Below, in pieces: positions 16,938 to 26,303 of a stretch of DNA of 64,000 bases. The notes below the pieces were generated by a model, which saw nothing but the letters and a program-made list of their open reading frames with translations, had not been told where the DNA came from and ran no database searches. Made by a program: the position numbers and the translations under genes. The number at the start of each line of letters is the position of its first letter. Position 1 is the stretch's first letter. This DNA is from CAVUCH01 sp963739995 (lineage in GTDB: Bacteria > Acidobacteriota > Vicinamibacteria > Vicinamibacterales > JAENWD01): NCBI GenBank assembly GCA_963739995.1, contig CAVUCH010000011.1, positions 74,416 through 138,415 of the forward strand, given 5' to 3'.

Positions 16938-18068
16938 TCAAGGGCCGCCAGCAACTCCGACCAGCGCGCCAAGGCTGTCGACGACGTGTCTCAGCTGAGC
17001 GTCGGACAGCTCGCCGAAAATAGGCAGCGCCAGCGCTTCACGTGCCGCGCGTTCCGATTCGGGAAAGCCGGCTTCCCACGGGCCGAGATGCGCGAAGCAT
17101 TCCTGCTCGTGGAAGGGAACGGGGTAGTAGACCGCTGTGCCGACGCCCCGCGCCTCGAGCCCGGCCTTCACACGATCGCGGTCGCGCACGCGCACGACGA
17201 ACTGGTTGTAGACGTGCGTGCGGCCGGCACGCTCGGCCGGCAGGGTGACTCGGCTCGTGAGACCGGCCGCCTGGATCAACTCCCGATATCGCGCAGCGTT
17301 CCGCTGGCGGGCCGCAGTCCAGGAGGCCAGGTGCGGGGCTTTGACGCGCAGCACGGCCGCCTGGAGGGCATCGAGGCGGAAGTTTCCTCCGACCATCCGG
17401 TGGTGGTACTGCCGCTCAGCACCATGCGTACGCAGCAGCCGCACGCGCGACGCGAGCGCATCGTCGTTGCTCGTGACGAGCCCGGCATCCCCGAAGGCGC
17501 CCAGGTTCTTGCTCGGAAAGAACGAAAAGCATCCGAGCGCGCCGATCCCGCCGGCGAGGCGGCCTTTGTATCGGGCGCCAATCGCCTGTGCGGCGTCCTC
17601 GATCACGGGTATGCCTGCCTGTCCGGCAAGCTCGACGATCGGATCCATGTCAGCCATCTGGCCGAACAGGTGCACGGGCAGCAGCGCGCGCGTGCGCGGC
17701 GTCATCGCGCGGGCGACCTGGGCGACATCGATGTTGAAGGTGGCGGGGTCGATGTCCACGAAGACCGGGGTCGCGCCGACTCGCGCCACTGCGCCGGCGG
17801 TGGCGAAGAACGAGTACATGCTCGTCACGACCTCGTCGCCCGTACGCACCCCGAGCGCCATCAGGGAGACGAGCAGCGCGTCAGTGCCGGAGCTGACACC
17901 GATGGCGTGCTTGACTCCGAGCAGCTCCGCGATCTCGTGCTCAAAGGACTCGACCTCCGCGCCCATTACGAAGCGCTGGCTGTCGCACACGCGGACGACC
18001 GCCGAGAGCACCTCGTCGCGGATGCCCGCGAACTGTGCCTGGAGGTCGAGCAGCGGGACGTGCATCAC
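16938..18068 (-). CDS. DegT/DnrJ/EryC1/StrS family sugar aminotransferase
   Basis: PLP-dependent enzyme that aminates a nucleotide-linked keto sugar for surface glycans. Visible landmarks: PLLDLQAQF start, GVSSGTDALLVSL (58-69), VIEDAAQAIGA with the PLP-ring aspartate (D158), catalytic lysine K187 in SFFPSKNLGAFGDAG, and PFHEQECFAHLG near the C-terminus. Length 376 is typical. gmd starts on the same strand 63 bp upstream, so GDP-4-keto-6-deoxymannose is a candidate substrate (a perosamine-type product), but this pairing is inference; several other keto sugars are equally possible from sequence alone. Confidence 0.9.
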   Translation of the reverse strand: MMHVPLLDLQAQFAGIRDEVLSAVVRVCDSQRFVMGAEVESFEHEIAELLGVKHAIGVSSGTDALLVSLMALGVRTGDEVVTSMYSFFATAGAVARVGATPVFVDIDPATFNIDVAQVARAMTPRTRALLPVHLFGQMADMDPIVELAGQAGIPVIEDAAQAIGARYKGRLAGGIGALGCFSFFPSKNLGAFGDAGLVTSNDDALASRVRLLRTHGAERQYHHRMVGGNFRLDALQAAVLRVKAPHLASWTAARQRNAARYRELIQAAGLTSRVTLPAERAGRTHVYNQFVVRVRDRDRVKAGLEARGVGTAVYYPVPFHEQECFAHLGPWEAGFPESERAAREALALPIFGELSDAQLRHVVDSLGALVGVAGGP

Positions 18069-18131
18069 GTCAGCGGCAGCAAGGCGTCGGGAGAATTCGC
18101 CGGGTGCGTGCGCCGGGAGCCCAGCGCGGCA

Positions 18132-19130
18132 TCAGCGCACGACTGGCAGGGCGCGGGCGTGGGCAGCGGCGGCCGTCAGCCGCTCGATATCAGCGTCGAC
18201 CATCATGCCGATGAGGCCGTTGAAATCAACCTGCGGCTCCCACTGGAGCACCCGGCGCGCCTTCGACGGGTCGCCGATCAGCAGGTCCACTTCCGCGGGC
18301 CGCAGGAAGGCCGGGTCCTGGCGCACGTGCGGGCGCCAGTCGAGCCCCACGTGCCCGAACGCCAACTCGACGAGATCCTGCACGGAGTGCGTCACCCCCA
18401 TCGCGACCACGTAGTCGTCCGGCGCGTCCTGCTGCAGCATCGTCCACATGGCGCGGACGTAGTCGCCCGCAAAGCCCCAATCGCGCTTGGCGTTGCGGTT
18501 GCCGAGGCTGAGCGTATCGGTGAGGCCAAGCTTGATGCGCGCGACACCGTCGGTGACCTTGCGTGTGACGAACTCGAGGCCGCGCCGGGGCGACTCGTGG
18601 TTGAACAGGATGCCCGAGCACGCATAAAGGCCGTAGCTCTCCCGGTAGTTCACGGTGATGTAGTGCCCGAAGACCTTCGACACGCCGTAGGGGCTGCGCG
18701 GGTAGAAGGGCGTGTCTTCGTTCTGGGGCACCTGACGCACCTTCCCGAACATCTCGCTCGACGAAGCCTGGTAGAAGCGGATGCTGGTGTCGACTTGGCG
18801 AATCGCCTCGAGGCAGCGCGTCACCCCCTGCGAGTTGAACTCGCCGGTCAGCATCGGCTGGTCCCACGACGCGGGGACGAAGGACATGGCCGCGAGGTTG
18901 TAGAACTCGTGCGGGCGCACCGCGTCGACGGCCTTGATGAGCGACAGCTGGTCGAGCAGGTCGGCCGGCAGGAGGGTCACCCTGCCGAGCAGGTGCTCGA
19001 TGCGCCACACGTTCGGAGCGCTGAGACGCCGTACGATGCCGAATACCTCGTAGCCCTTGCCGAGGAGCAGTTCGGCGAGGTACGAGCCGTCCTGCCCGGT
19101 GATGCCGGTGATGATTGCTCTTTTGGACAT
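18132..19130 (-). CDS. gmd: GDP-mannose 4,6-dehydratase
   Basis: Extended short-chain dehydrogenase converting GDP-mannose to GDP-4-keto-6-deoxymannose, the precursor of fucose, rhamnose and perosamine. The NADP motif TGITGQDGSYLAELLL (8-23) and RRLSAPNVWRIEHLL match the family. Catalytic residues appear in FYQASSSEMFGKV (Ser/Glu, 123-126) and in YPRSPYGVSKVFGHYITVNY (Y148, K152). NHESPRRGLEFVTRKVTDGVA is a strong Gmd signature. Length 332. Upstream of the sugar aminotransferase on the same strand, probably one operon. Confidence 0.96.
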   Translation of the reverse strand: MSKRAIITGITGQDGSYLAELLLGKGYEVFGIVRRLSAPNVWRIEHLLGRVTLLPADLLDQLSLIKAVDAVRPHEFYNLAAMSFVPASWDQPMLTGEFNSQGVTRCLEAIRQVDTSIRFYQASSSEMFGKVRQVPQNEDTPFYPRSPYGVSKVFGHYITVNYRESYGLYACSGILFNHESPRRGLEFVTRKVTDGVARIKLGLTDTLSLGNRNAKRDWGFAGDYVRAMWTMLQQDAPDDYVVAMGVTHSVQDLVELAFGHVGLDWRPHVRQDPAFLRPAEVDLLIGDPSKARRVLQWEPQVDFNGLIGMMVDADIERLTAAAAHARALPVVR

Positions 19131-19191
19131 GTCTGACGGTAAAACCCACTGAGACTAAAGGATGTGCCCAGACGTGTCAAACAACGGGACA

Positions 19192-19674
19192 CTAGCGTCT
19201 CGTCATCTTCACGGCGGCTCTCGTTTCGCGGTCGGTTTCCCGCTTTTTGATGGCTTCCCGCTTGTCGTGCGCCTGCTTGCCTTTGGCCAGGCTGATGGCG
19301 ACTTTCACTTTGCCGCCCTTGAAGTAGAGGCGCAAAGGCACCAGCGTGAGGCCACGCTCCACCGTCTTGCCAATCAGCTTGCGGATCTCCTGCCGGTGCA
19401 GGAGGAGCTTCCGCTTCCGGGTTGGCTCGTGGTCGGCATACCCGCGGTGGCTGTACGGGCTGATGTGCACGTTGTAGACGAACACCTCGCCGTTTTCGAG
19501 GCGCGCGAAGCTGTCGCGCAGGTTCACGCGGCCTTCACGGATCGCCTTCACCTCCGTACCCTGGAGCACCACCCCCGCCTCGAACGTTTCGAGAATGTGG
19601 AAGTCGTGAAGCGCCTTGCGGTTCTCGGAAACCATTCGTTCGGCCTTCTGGCGCTCGGTCTGGGGCGGCGGCAT
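19192..19674 (-). CDS. smpB: SsrA-binding protein SmpB
   Basis: Binds tmRNA and brings it to stalled ribosomes for trans-translation. The 160-residue product from ATG 19674 contains NRKALHDFHILETFEAGVVL, LQGTEVKAIREGRVNLRDSF, HISPYSHRGYADHEPTRKRKLLLH and the basic C-terminal helix GKQAHDKREAIKKRETDRE that enters the decoding centre. All family positions are occupied. The reading frame is open further upstream but that part is not SmpB-like. The ssrA RNA gene itself was not found in the window. Confidence 0.97.
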   Translation of the reverse strand: MPPPQTERQKAERMVSENRKALHDFHILETFEAGVVLQGTEVKAIREGRVNLRDSFARLENGEVFVYNVHISPYSHRGYADHEPTRKRKLLLHRQEIRKLIGKTVERGLTLVPLRLYFKGGKVKVAISLAKGKQAHDKREAIKKRETDRETRAAVKMTRR

Positions 19675-19777
19675 ATCTGGACAGTGTACCGGAAGGACCA
19701 CAGGGGCCAGCCCGGCCCGCCGGCGGCGCGCAGTCTCGACTGCCGCCCAGGAACACGGGAGGTGTCGGCCGGAGCTT

Positions 19778-20671
19778 CTACGAAGGGGAAGGCGCGGCGA
19801 TCGAACGACGTTTCGCCAGGTCCGCCGCCAGCAGCACTGCGTGCACCATGCTGCCAGCATCGGCGACGCCGCGGCCCGCGATGTCGAACGCGGTGCCGTG
19901 ATCGACCGACGTGCGCACGATCGGGAGGCCGAGCGTGACGTTCACCGAGTGCCCGAACGCGAGAAGCTTCACGGGCACCAGGCCCTGGTCGTGATAGCAG
20001 GCGATCACGACGTCGAACTCGCCGCGATGTGCCCGGACGAACACCGTGTCGGCGGGCAGCGGCCCGACAACGTTGATGCCTGCAGACCTGCAGTGCGCGA
20101 CCGCCGGTGCGATCACCGCATCGTCTTCGTGTCCCATCAGCCCGTGCTCGCCTGCATGCGGGTTGAGACCCGCCACGGCGATGCGTGGCCGGTCACAGCC
20201 GAACCACGGCAGCTCGCTGGCGGTCAGCGCAATCGTGCGGGCGATCAGGTCGCGCGTGAGCGCGCGCGGCACCTCGGAGAGCGGAATGTGGACGGTGGCG
20301 AGCACGACCCGCAGTTCGGGCGCGTCGAACATCATCGCGACGAAGCGGCTGCCGGTCATGTGGGCGAGCAGGTCAGTGTGCCCTCTCCACGGGAGGCCCG
20401 CCAGGGCGAATGCCTCCTTGCTGACGGGCGCCGTCGCGACACCATCCACCCGCCCGGCCATCGCATCGTCCACCGCGCGCACGATCAGGTCGTACGCTGC
20501 ACGCCCCGCAGCCCCCGAGAGCACGCCGGCCGGGAACGACTCCGACGGAGGCGGCGCGTAGACGATCGGCTCGCAGACCTGGAGAACCTGTGCGTCGGCG
20601 GCCGCCTTTGCGGCCACCTCCGGCCCGATCCCCGCCGGATCCCCGACCGTCAGCGCGATTCGGGGCCGCAT
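19778..20671 (-). CDS. pdxA: 4-hydroxythreonine-4-phosphate dehydrogenase PdxA
   Basis: NAD-dependent enzyme of the DXP-dependent pyridoxal phosphate pathway, oxidising 4-phosphohydroxy-L-threonine. Signatures: IALTVGDPAGIGPEVAAKA at the N-terminus, metal-binding histidines in LPWRGHTDLLAH, in GLNPHAGEHGLMGHED and in ACYHDQGLVPVKLLAF, then LPIVRTSVDHGTAFDIAGRG. Length 297 is slightly shorter than the usual 320-330 because the N-terminal half is compact. Same strand as ricT and holB upstream. Confidence 0.95.
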   Translation of the reverse strand: MRPRIALTVGDPAGIGPEVAAKAAADAQVLQVCEPIVYAPPPSESFPAGVLSGAAGRAAYDLIVRAVDDAMAGRVDGVATAPVSKEAFALAGLPWRGHTDLLAHMTGSRFVAMMFDAPELRVVLATVHIPLSEVPRALTRDLIARTIALTASELPWFGCDRPRIAVAGLNPHAGEHGLMGHEDDAVIAPAVAHCRSAGINVVGPLPADTVFVRAHRGEFDVVIACYHDQGLVPVKLLAFGHSVNVTLGLPIVRTSVDHGTAFDIAGRGVADAGSMVHAVLLAADLAKRRSIAAPSPS

Positions 20672-20752
20672 GGGAGTCCAGCAATGGAGTCTGGCGCCGT
20701 CTCGGCGGGTTCGGGGCCAGGCACCGTGGAAAAGAGGGGGCCCGACCTCATC

Positions 20753-21514
20753 TCACTTGTGGCACGTGCAGCTGCCGGAGCCGCAACCGCCGGTGCCGCA
20801 GCCGCTCGGGTTGTTGCACGTGCCTTCGTCGCCACAGCCGCCACGGAGCTCGCCCTTTGCGTTCGGCAGCTCGTAGCGCAGGCAGCACTTCAGGCGTCCG
20901 CACAGACCCGAGAGCTTCGAAGGGTTGAGGGCCAGGTCCTGCTGTTTCGCCATCCGGATTGAGACGGGGTCGAAGCTCTGCAGCCAGGACGTGCAGCAAA
21001 GCGGGCGTCCGCAGGACCCGTAGCCGCCGATCATCCGGGCCTCGTCGCGGACGCCAATCTGGCGCATCTCGATGCGCGTCCGGAACTCGGCCGCCAGCAG
21101 CCGGACCAGCTCGCGAAAATCAATCCGCTCCTCGGCGGTGAAGTAGAAGATGAGCCGCGCGCCGTCGAACACTTGCTCCACACGCGACAGCTTCATCTCC
21201 AGCTTCAGTTGGCGGATCAGGACGAGCGCCGAACGGCGCGCCTCTTCCTCACGGCGCTGCTGCCGCAAGCGGAGGACGCGGTCGTCGTCCGTCGCGAGAC
21301 GGACCAACACGTTCTGCGACGGCAGCGTGCGCCGTGCGGCCACCGGCCCGATGGTGGGGACGACGGTGGCGAGCCTGGCGCCCTGATCCGTGCGGATGAC
21401 GATGGCGTCACCGGGCCTGGGCGGTTGCGCAGCGTTATCGAGCAGGAATGTCTGGGTGCGGCTCACGGGGCCAAGACGCACCGACACGTAAGGTCCGCGG
21501 TCCGACTTTTCCAA
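20753..21514 (-). CDS. ricT: PSP1-domain regulator (RicT/YaaT family) with Cys/Gly-rich tail
   Basis: Member of the RicT (YaaT, stage 0 sporulation) family, which in Bacillus joins RicA and RicF to form an Fe-S complex affecting RNase Y. The PSP1 core is clear: FYFTAEERIDFRELVRLLA, RTRIEMRQIGVRDEARMIGG, GSCGRPLCCTSWL, KQQDLALNPSKLSGLCGRLKCCLRYE, including the conserved cysteine pairs. The end is unusual: the last 27 residues hold six Cys and many Gly (starting CGDEGTCNNPSGC), absent from Bacillus YaaT. It sits directly downstream of holB, as in many genomes. Confidence 0.9.
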   Translation of the reverse strand: MEKSDRGPYVSVRLGPVSRTQTFLLDNAAQPPRPGDAIVIRTDQGARLATVVPTIGPVAARRTLPSQNVLVRLATDDDRVLRLRQQRREEEARRSALVLIRQLKLEMKLSRVEQVFDGARLIFYFTAEERIDFRELVRLLAAEFRTRIEMRQIGVRDEARMIGGYGSCGRPLCCTSWLQSFDPVSIRMAKQQDLALNPSKLSGLCGRLKCCLRYELPNAKGELRGGCGDEGTCNNPSGCGTGGCGSGSCTCHK

Positions 21515-21544
21515 GAGGCACCCTATAGACGGCCGACACGGCGA

Positions 21545-22606
21545 TCAAACCTGCAGGGCCACCCAGTCGGCAACGATCTTGGGGCTGCCGTTGCGTGGGG
21601 GGCCGAGCGCCTCGATCGCGCCGTGGACCGCCGTAAACGCGTGGACGAGCCGTGCATGATCGAACGCGGGCTGCAGACCCTCCAGAACGGCCGTCAGGTC
21701 CGCGTTCGCAAGCGCGCAGCTTTCCGCGCTGGTTGAGAGCACTCCAATATCCCGAAGCATCGTCTGCAGCACGCGCAGGTGCATGGCCACCGACTCGCGC
21801 TCGCCCGCGCCGAAACCTTTGGGCGTCTTGCCGACGATCGTCTGCGCCGCGGCAAGCCGGCCACGCACGCCCCCCGGCCGTGCCAACTGCTCGAGCAGCC
21901 GCCTCGCCGCATCGCGAATAGCTGTCACCGCCTCGGTGCCCGACTCGAGCGCCAGCCCGATGCTGCCGTCGGACGCGGCCGCCGTCGCATGCGCCTCCCG
22001 TGCTGGCATGCCATGCGCCGACTGCAGATGCGCGGCGATCTCCGCAGCCGACAGGGGCGCGAACCGCACCTGCGGGCAGCGGGACCGCACCGTCGCCAGC
22101 AGCGCGTCCGGCTGCGCCGTGACCAGGACGAACACAGACGTCGACGGCGGTTCCTCGAGGGTCTTCAGCAGCGCGTTCTGCGCCGAATCGAGGAGCGTAT
22201 CGGCGTCATCGATGATGACGACGCGCCACCGCCCTTCGAACGGGCGGTAGCCGATGCGATCGATCAGCTCGCGGACGACTTCGACCTTGATGTTGCCCGC
22301 CTCCGGATCGGGCGCGAGCGTGATCACGTCCGGATGCATCCCGCGCAGAATTCGGCTGCACGCAGCGCACGTGCCGCAGGCATCCAGCGCGAGGGTCGTC
22401 CCCTTCGAGTCCGGGCCACCCTCGAGCACCACGTCGGCGCGCGGTTCGAGGCAGTTGAGGGCTTGCGCGAGCGCCACCGCGGTCCGCCGCTTCCCCACCC
22501 CGCCGCCACCCGTGAACAGGAGGCTCGGCGGTAGCGACCGCCTGGCGACGGCGCGCGCGAGGAGACGCAGCGTCAGCCGGTGACCGGCGATGTCTCGAAA
22601 GGGCAT
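21545..22606 (-). CDS. holB: DNA polymerase III subunit delta'
   Basis: AAA+ clamp-loader subunit that helps load the beta sliding clamp. It begins MPFRDIAGHRLTLRLL, has the P-loop-like GGGGVGKR (33-40), zinc-module cysteines (C52, C77, C80, C83), a Walker B-like VVIIDDADTLLDSAQNALLK followed by TLEEPPSTSVFVLVT, and the SRC motif in VRSRCPQVRF. The variable C-terminal collar domain follows. 353 residues is normal. A tmk gene, often adjacent, is not present; ricT follows by 30 bp. Confidence 0.93.
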   Translation of the reverse strand: MPFRDIAGHRLTLRLLARAVARRSLPPSLLFTGGGGVGKRRTAVALAQALNCLEPRADVVLEGGPDSKGTTLALDACGTCAACSRILRGMHPDVITLAPDPEAGNIKVEVVRELIDRIGYRPFEGRWRVVIIDDADTLLDSAQNALLKTLEEPPSTSVFVLVTAQPDALLATVRSRCPQVRFAPLSAAEIAAHLQSAHGMPAREAHATAAASDGSIGLALESGTEAVTAIRDAARRLLEQLARPGGVRGRLAAAQTIVGKTPKGFGAGERESVAMHLRVLQTMLRDIGVLSTSAESCALANADLTAVLEGLQPAFDHARLVHAFTAVHGAIEALGPPRNGSPKIVADWVALQV

Positions 22607-22653
22607 AGGGTCCCCGAAAATTCAGGGAATCGTAGCACAGCGGGCCCGCTCGG

Positions 22654-25042
22654 TCAGGGTTGCCGCTCGCGATCCCTGTCCTGGTCCTTGTCCCTCTGCT
22701 TGTCCTTGTCCTTTCCACCGCCGCCGAAGATGCGTGACCAGAACCCGCGCTTCTTGCGAGGTTCCCCAGGGGCGTTCGCTTTCTGCTCTTCCGGCACGGT
22801 GCCGCCGGTGACCACGCCTGTCGTGGGCGCCGCCGCTTCTGGCGGGGGCGAGCCTGCGGGCGCGTCGGCCGAGACCGGCTCCTCGACATCCTTCCCGAAG
22901 ATCCCGGCGACACGGTCGAAGAACCCGTGTCCTTCGTGCAGGGGGCAGACGTCCACCGGCTGCTTCCCTCGGAGGAAGTAGTCTGTGTAGACCATCGATC
23001 GCGTCTGCACCTCCCCCGCATCCGTCAAAACCTCGACCGCGTCACAGCCCTTGTTCGGCAGCTTGCCCGACACGCGGCACACGTTCACCCCGACGAGGTT
23101 CTTCGGGGGCGTGAACCATACAGGCTTGTCGCCTTTCGTGGCGTCCCGCATGAACCGGGCCCACAACGGCACGGCGAGATCGCCCGCGTACCCGTTTGCG
23201 AGGATCGTCTGCGGCTGATCGAAGCCGACCCACACACCGGTGGCCAGGCTGGGTGTGAAGCCCAGAAACCAGGCGTCCACGTACTCGTTGGTCGTGCCGG
23301 TCTTACCGGCCGCCGGCAGCATGAACCCCATCTGCCGCGCCTTGTACGCAGTGCCATGGTTCACGACGTCGGCGAGCATGCTCGTGAGCAGGAATGCAGT
23401 GATTTCGCTGACGACCCGCTTTGGCGCCGCCTCTCCCTCAAAGAGCACCGCCCCTTCGAGATCCTCCACGCGGCGGATCAGCGTAGGCTGCGGAAGCATG
23501 CCCTTGGCGGCGAAGGCGGCGTAGGCAGCCGTCATGGACATGAGCGTCACCTCGCCAGACCCCAGGGCCAACGAGGGCACATTGGGAACCGAGCCGACGC
23601 CCATCGCCTTCGCGTAGGAAACAGTCTTGGCGATGCCCACATCCTCGAGCAACCGCACCGCGGCCCGGTTGCTCGAGGTGCGGAGCGCGGTGCGCAGGGT
23701 CATGAAGGGCTCCGTGGAGTGTTCGTCCTCCGGCATCCACTCGCCCTGTAGCGTCATCACGGGTTCATCCAGTCGCTCGATGATCGACGCTGGTGTGTAA
23801 CCCGCTTCCATTGCGGCCGCGAATACAAACGGCTTGAAGGCCGATCCCGGCTGACGCTTGGCCTGCATCGCGCGATTGAAACGGCTCTGCTCGAAGTCAC
23901 GTCCACCGACCATCGCCCGGACGTGACCCGTGGCCGGATCCATCGACACGAGCGCGGCCTGCAGGGGCGGCTGGGCTGGCGGCTCCGCCGGGCGCCCTTT
24001 GACCCGCCGCAGGCGCTGCGCTTCGTCCCGCGCGCGCCGCTTCTCGATCTCTTCCAGGCTCTTGGCCACCTGGAGTTCGGCGGCCCTCTGCATGTCCATG
24101 TCAATCGTGGTGTAGACCTTCAGGCCGCCCCGGTACACGCGCTCCCATCCGAAGCGCTCGACGAGCGCCTGACGCACCTGCTCCTTGAAGTAGAGCCCAT
24201 GCGGTTCATCCTGCCGCAGCCCGTCTTCGAGCACGAGCTTCGCCCCCCGGGCCTTCTTTGCCTTGATCCTTGGTGATAGCGCCGGCATCGACCATCGCCT
24301 GCAGCACGAGGTTCCTCCGCGCGAGCGCACGTTCCGGGCTGACCGTCGGCGCGTACGTCGACGGTGACTTCACGAGCCCGGCGAGCAGCGCGGCCTGGTC
24401 GACGGAGAGGTCCGATGCGTGCTTGCCGAAGTAACCCAACGATGCCGCCTCGGCGCCGTAGAGTCCATCGCCCAAGTAGACCTTGTTGAAATAAAGCTCC
24501 AGAATCTCCTTCTTCGAGTAGGTGCGCTCGAGCTGCGCCGCAACGAACACCTCTTTGATCTTCCGCGTGAACGTCTTGTCGGCCGACAGGAAAGTCTGCC
24601 TCGCCAGCTGCTGCGTGATTGTGCTTCCGCCCTGCGCGCGGCGGCCCTGCCGCAAGTTGGCAACCACCGCGCCGAGCACGCGGACCGTGTCGACGCCCCG
24701 GTGCTCGTAGAAGCGCTGGTCCTCCATCGAGATCAGCGCGCGTACGAGGTGCGGCGAAATCTTCTGAAGGGGTACCTCGATCCGCTGCTCCTTGTACACC
24801 GTGAACGCCGGCCGATCCGCCGCATCGAACAGAGTGGTGGATTGCGCCATGTCGCCGATGCCGCGCAGGCTCTCGCGGTCGGGAAGGTCGCGCGAGAGGC
24901 TCCAGGCGAACCAGCTGATAGACGCCGCGGCGACCCAGAAGACGAAGGCGACCACTGCGACGGCGGCAATGAGCGCTCGGGGGCGCTCTCTTACGGGACG
25001 GGGACTCGCGGGCGGTGGCGGCGGACCGGAGGATTTCAGCAT
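22654..25042 (-). pseudogene. Penicillin-binding protein 1A (transglycosylase/transpeptidase), one frameshift
   Basis: Bifunctional peptidoglycan synthase of the inner membrane. From ATG 25042 there is a TM helix (about 23-45), the GT51 glycosyltransferase with catalytic E107 (SMEDQRFYEHRG) and QGGSTITQQLARQ, then NKVYLGDGLYGAEAA. Near 24251-24270 the frame changes by one base: DAGAITKDQG runs on in one frame and KARGAKLVLEDGLR in another. The second part holds the transpeptidase SxxK (PGSAFKPF), SSN (RTSSNRAAV) and KTG (GKTGTTNEY) motifs and a charged tail rich in KD and RD. All catalytic parts are present, so this is probably a single-base sequencing error or a very recent mutation rather than a decayed gene. 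Confidence 0.9.
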
Positions 25043-25162
25043 CGGAATGACCAGAGCTCGAGAGGTGCAACGGCCGGGCCAACCCAGCGCATCCTCGATC
25101 GCCGACCGCGCGGAGCAAGCGTGGTACCTGCCTTGCAGCCGGAGGCGCGGCGGGTACATAGG

Positions 25163-25507
25163 ATGACACGATCCCGGTCGATGCTCTGGCTGTCCCTGAC
25201 ACTGCTGCTCTTCGGGAGCAGCCTGCTCGTGCCTGACATGCTCTTCGACCAGGTCACCCCCGCGCGCCACTACGAGGCTCGCACGGCGCCGCCCGTGGCG
25301 AGCTCGTCGGCGTCTCTCGTCGATCCTGAAGCCGTCGAGGAGCGCGCGACGAGCGCCTCGGACAACGATGCGCCCCAGCGGCTCGATGTTCGCGGCAACG
25401 AAATCGCCCGGCCCCTGGCCCGCTACCGGGTGGACGAACGCGGCAGCCTCTATGAAGTCCACTCCCCGCAGACGGAAGTGCCGCGACTGAAGGCGCCGCT
25501 CATGTGA
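25163..25507 (+). CDS. Small membrane-anchored or exported hypothetical protein
   Basis: Not recognised. The 114-residue product from ATG 25163 (GGATG context after a purine-rich run) has a single N-terminal hydrophobic segment (LWLSLTLLLFGSSLLVPDML) acting as signal or anchor, followed by an Ala/Ser-rich acidic stretch and a C-terminal patch RYRVDERGSLYEVHSPQTEV. It is divergent from the PBP1A gene with 120 bp between starts. A periplasmic envelope role is suggested only by location and topology. Confidence 0.55.
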   Translation: MTRSRSMLWLSLTLLLFGSSLLVPDMLFDQVTPARHYEARTAPPVASSSASLVDPEAVEERATSASDNDAPQRLDVRGNEIARPLARYRVDERGSLYEVHSPQTEVPRLKAPLM

Positions 25508-26150
25508 GGAATCGCGGCGGTGTCGAGCCGCCGTGCACCGGGGCCGCCAACGCGTTGCCACCGCGAGTCCATCCACTTTTGGTCGTACACACGCGTCGCC
25601 TTCGTCGCGACAAACTCCTCGAGTGAGCGGCCCTGCTTCCCTGGGCGCTGCGGGGGTGTCCCGAACGCCGACCAGGATGTCCCGGAACCCTATCAGCTGA
25701 GTCCGGCCGCCCGTCAGCCCGTGTCCCGGATGACGAACGCCTGTGGTGTGACGCGGGCAATGATGTCGCTACCGCATCGTGCAGCCATTAATTGCTCCGC
25801 AGGTGATGGAAGTGCCGGTGGGTGGTAAGCGCCAGCATGGAACAGCCTCACGGGCCAGCAGCAGGCTGCTCGCAAGAGAGTCGGACACGTTTTCACCAGA
25901 GGTGACAAGTGATCGCACGGACCCGCGCGAGCTCGACGCCGCAAACTCGTGGGGCGCTGGGCATGCTTGGGGTTCGTCGTCCGCAGCTGAGTCGTGTACG
26001 GCCAGGACTCGGTAATCAGCGCGATTCTTGAGAGCGCGACATTTTCACAGCTCTACTTCGAGCACGCGCTTACAGTCGGCTCCTTTTGACGCATGCCTGA
26101 GGCGATGACGGTTACTGTTCAGTTCACGGTGATTGAAATGATGTTCGCAT
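25508..26150. other. Intergenic region without a supported gene
   Basis: About 640 bp. Short open frames on both strands lack good starts or recognisable motifs. A minus-strand stretch near 25510-25690 reads as plausible protein (a GRSLEEFVATKATRVYDQKW-like run) but has no start codon and is cut by stops. No tRNA folds here. Base composition becomes AT-richer towards 26150. Confidence 0.5.
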
Positions 26151-26226
26151 CCTTCAATTGACGTCCTTCAATTGACGTCTAGTATCGACAAGTAGAGCTA
26201 CGACTATCGACAAGTAGAGCTACGAC
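26151..26226. repeat. Two adjacent tandem duplications upstream of the TonB receptor promoter
   Basis: CCTTCAATTGACGT is repeated twice head to tail (26151-26178). Four bp later a 22-bp unit beginning TATCGACAAGTAGAGC is repeated exactly twice (26183-26204, 26205-26226). Both pairs end 16 bp before the -35 box of the receptor promoter, a position suited to activator or repressor binding. Confidence 0.85.
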
Positions 26227-26241
26227 AGCCTATGTGCGAGA

Positions 26242-26270
26242 TTGACCATTGGCAATCACACGTCTATACT
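26242..26270 (+). promoter_or_regulatory. Sigma70-type promoter of the TonB receptor gene
   Basis: TTGACC (26242-26247) and TATACT (26265-26270) are separated by exactly 17 bp, near consensus, 33 bp upstream of the ATG at 26304. This is the best complete promoter seen in the window. Confidence 0.75.
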
Positions 26271-26303
26271 CGCCCGTCAATGGGCAATTAGAACTCTTTC
26301 TGG

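Noticed and set aside
16746..19136. Plus-strand open frame of about 800 codons
   Set aside because: It is antisense to the aminotransferase and gmd, both with full catalytic motifs. Composition is that of a high-GC shadow frame.
25500..25620. tRNA or tmRNA 3' end on the minus strand (GGCGGCTCGACACCGCC with NALAA-like translation)
   Set aside because: No complementary 5' acceptor strand, no tag stop codon and no D- or anticodon arm.
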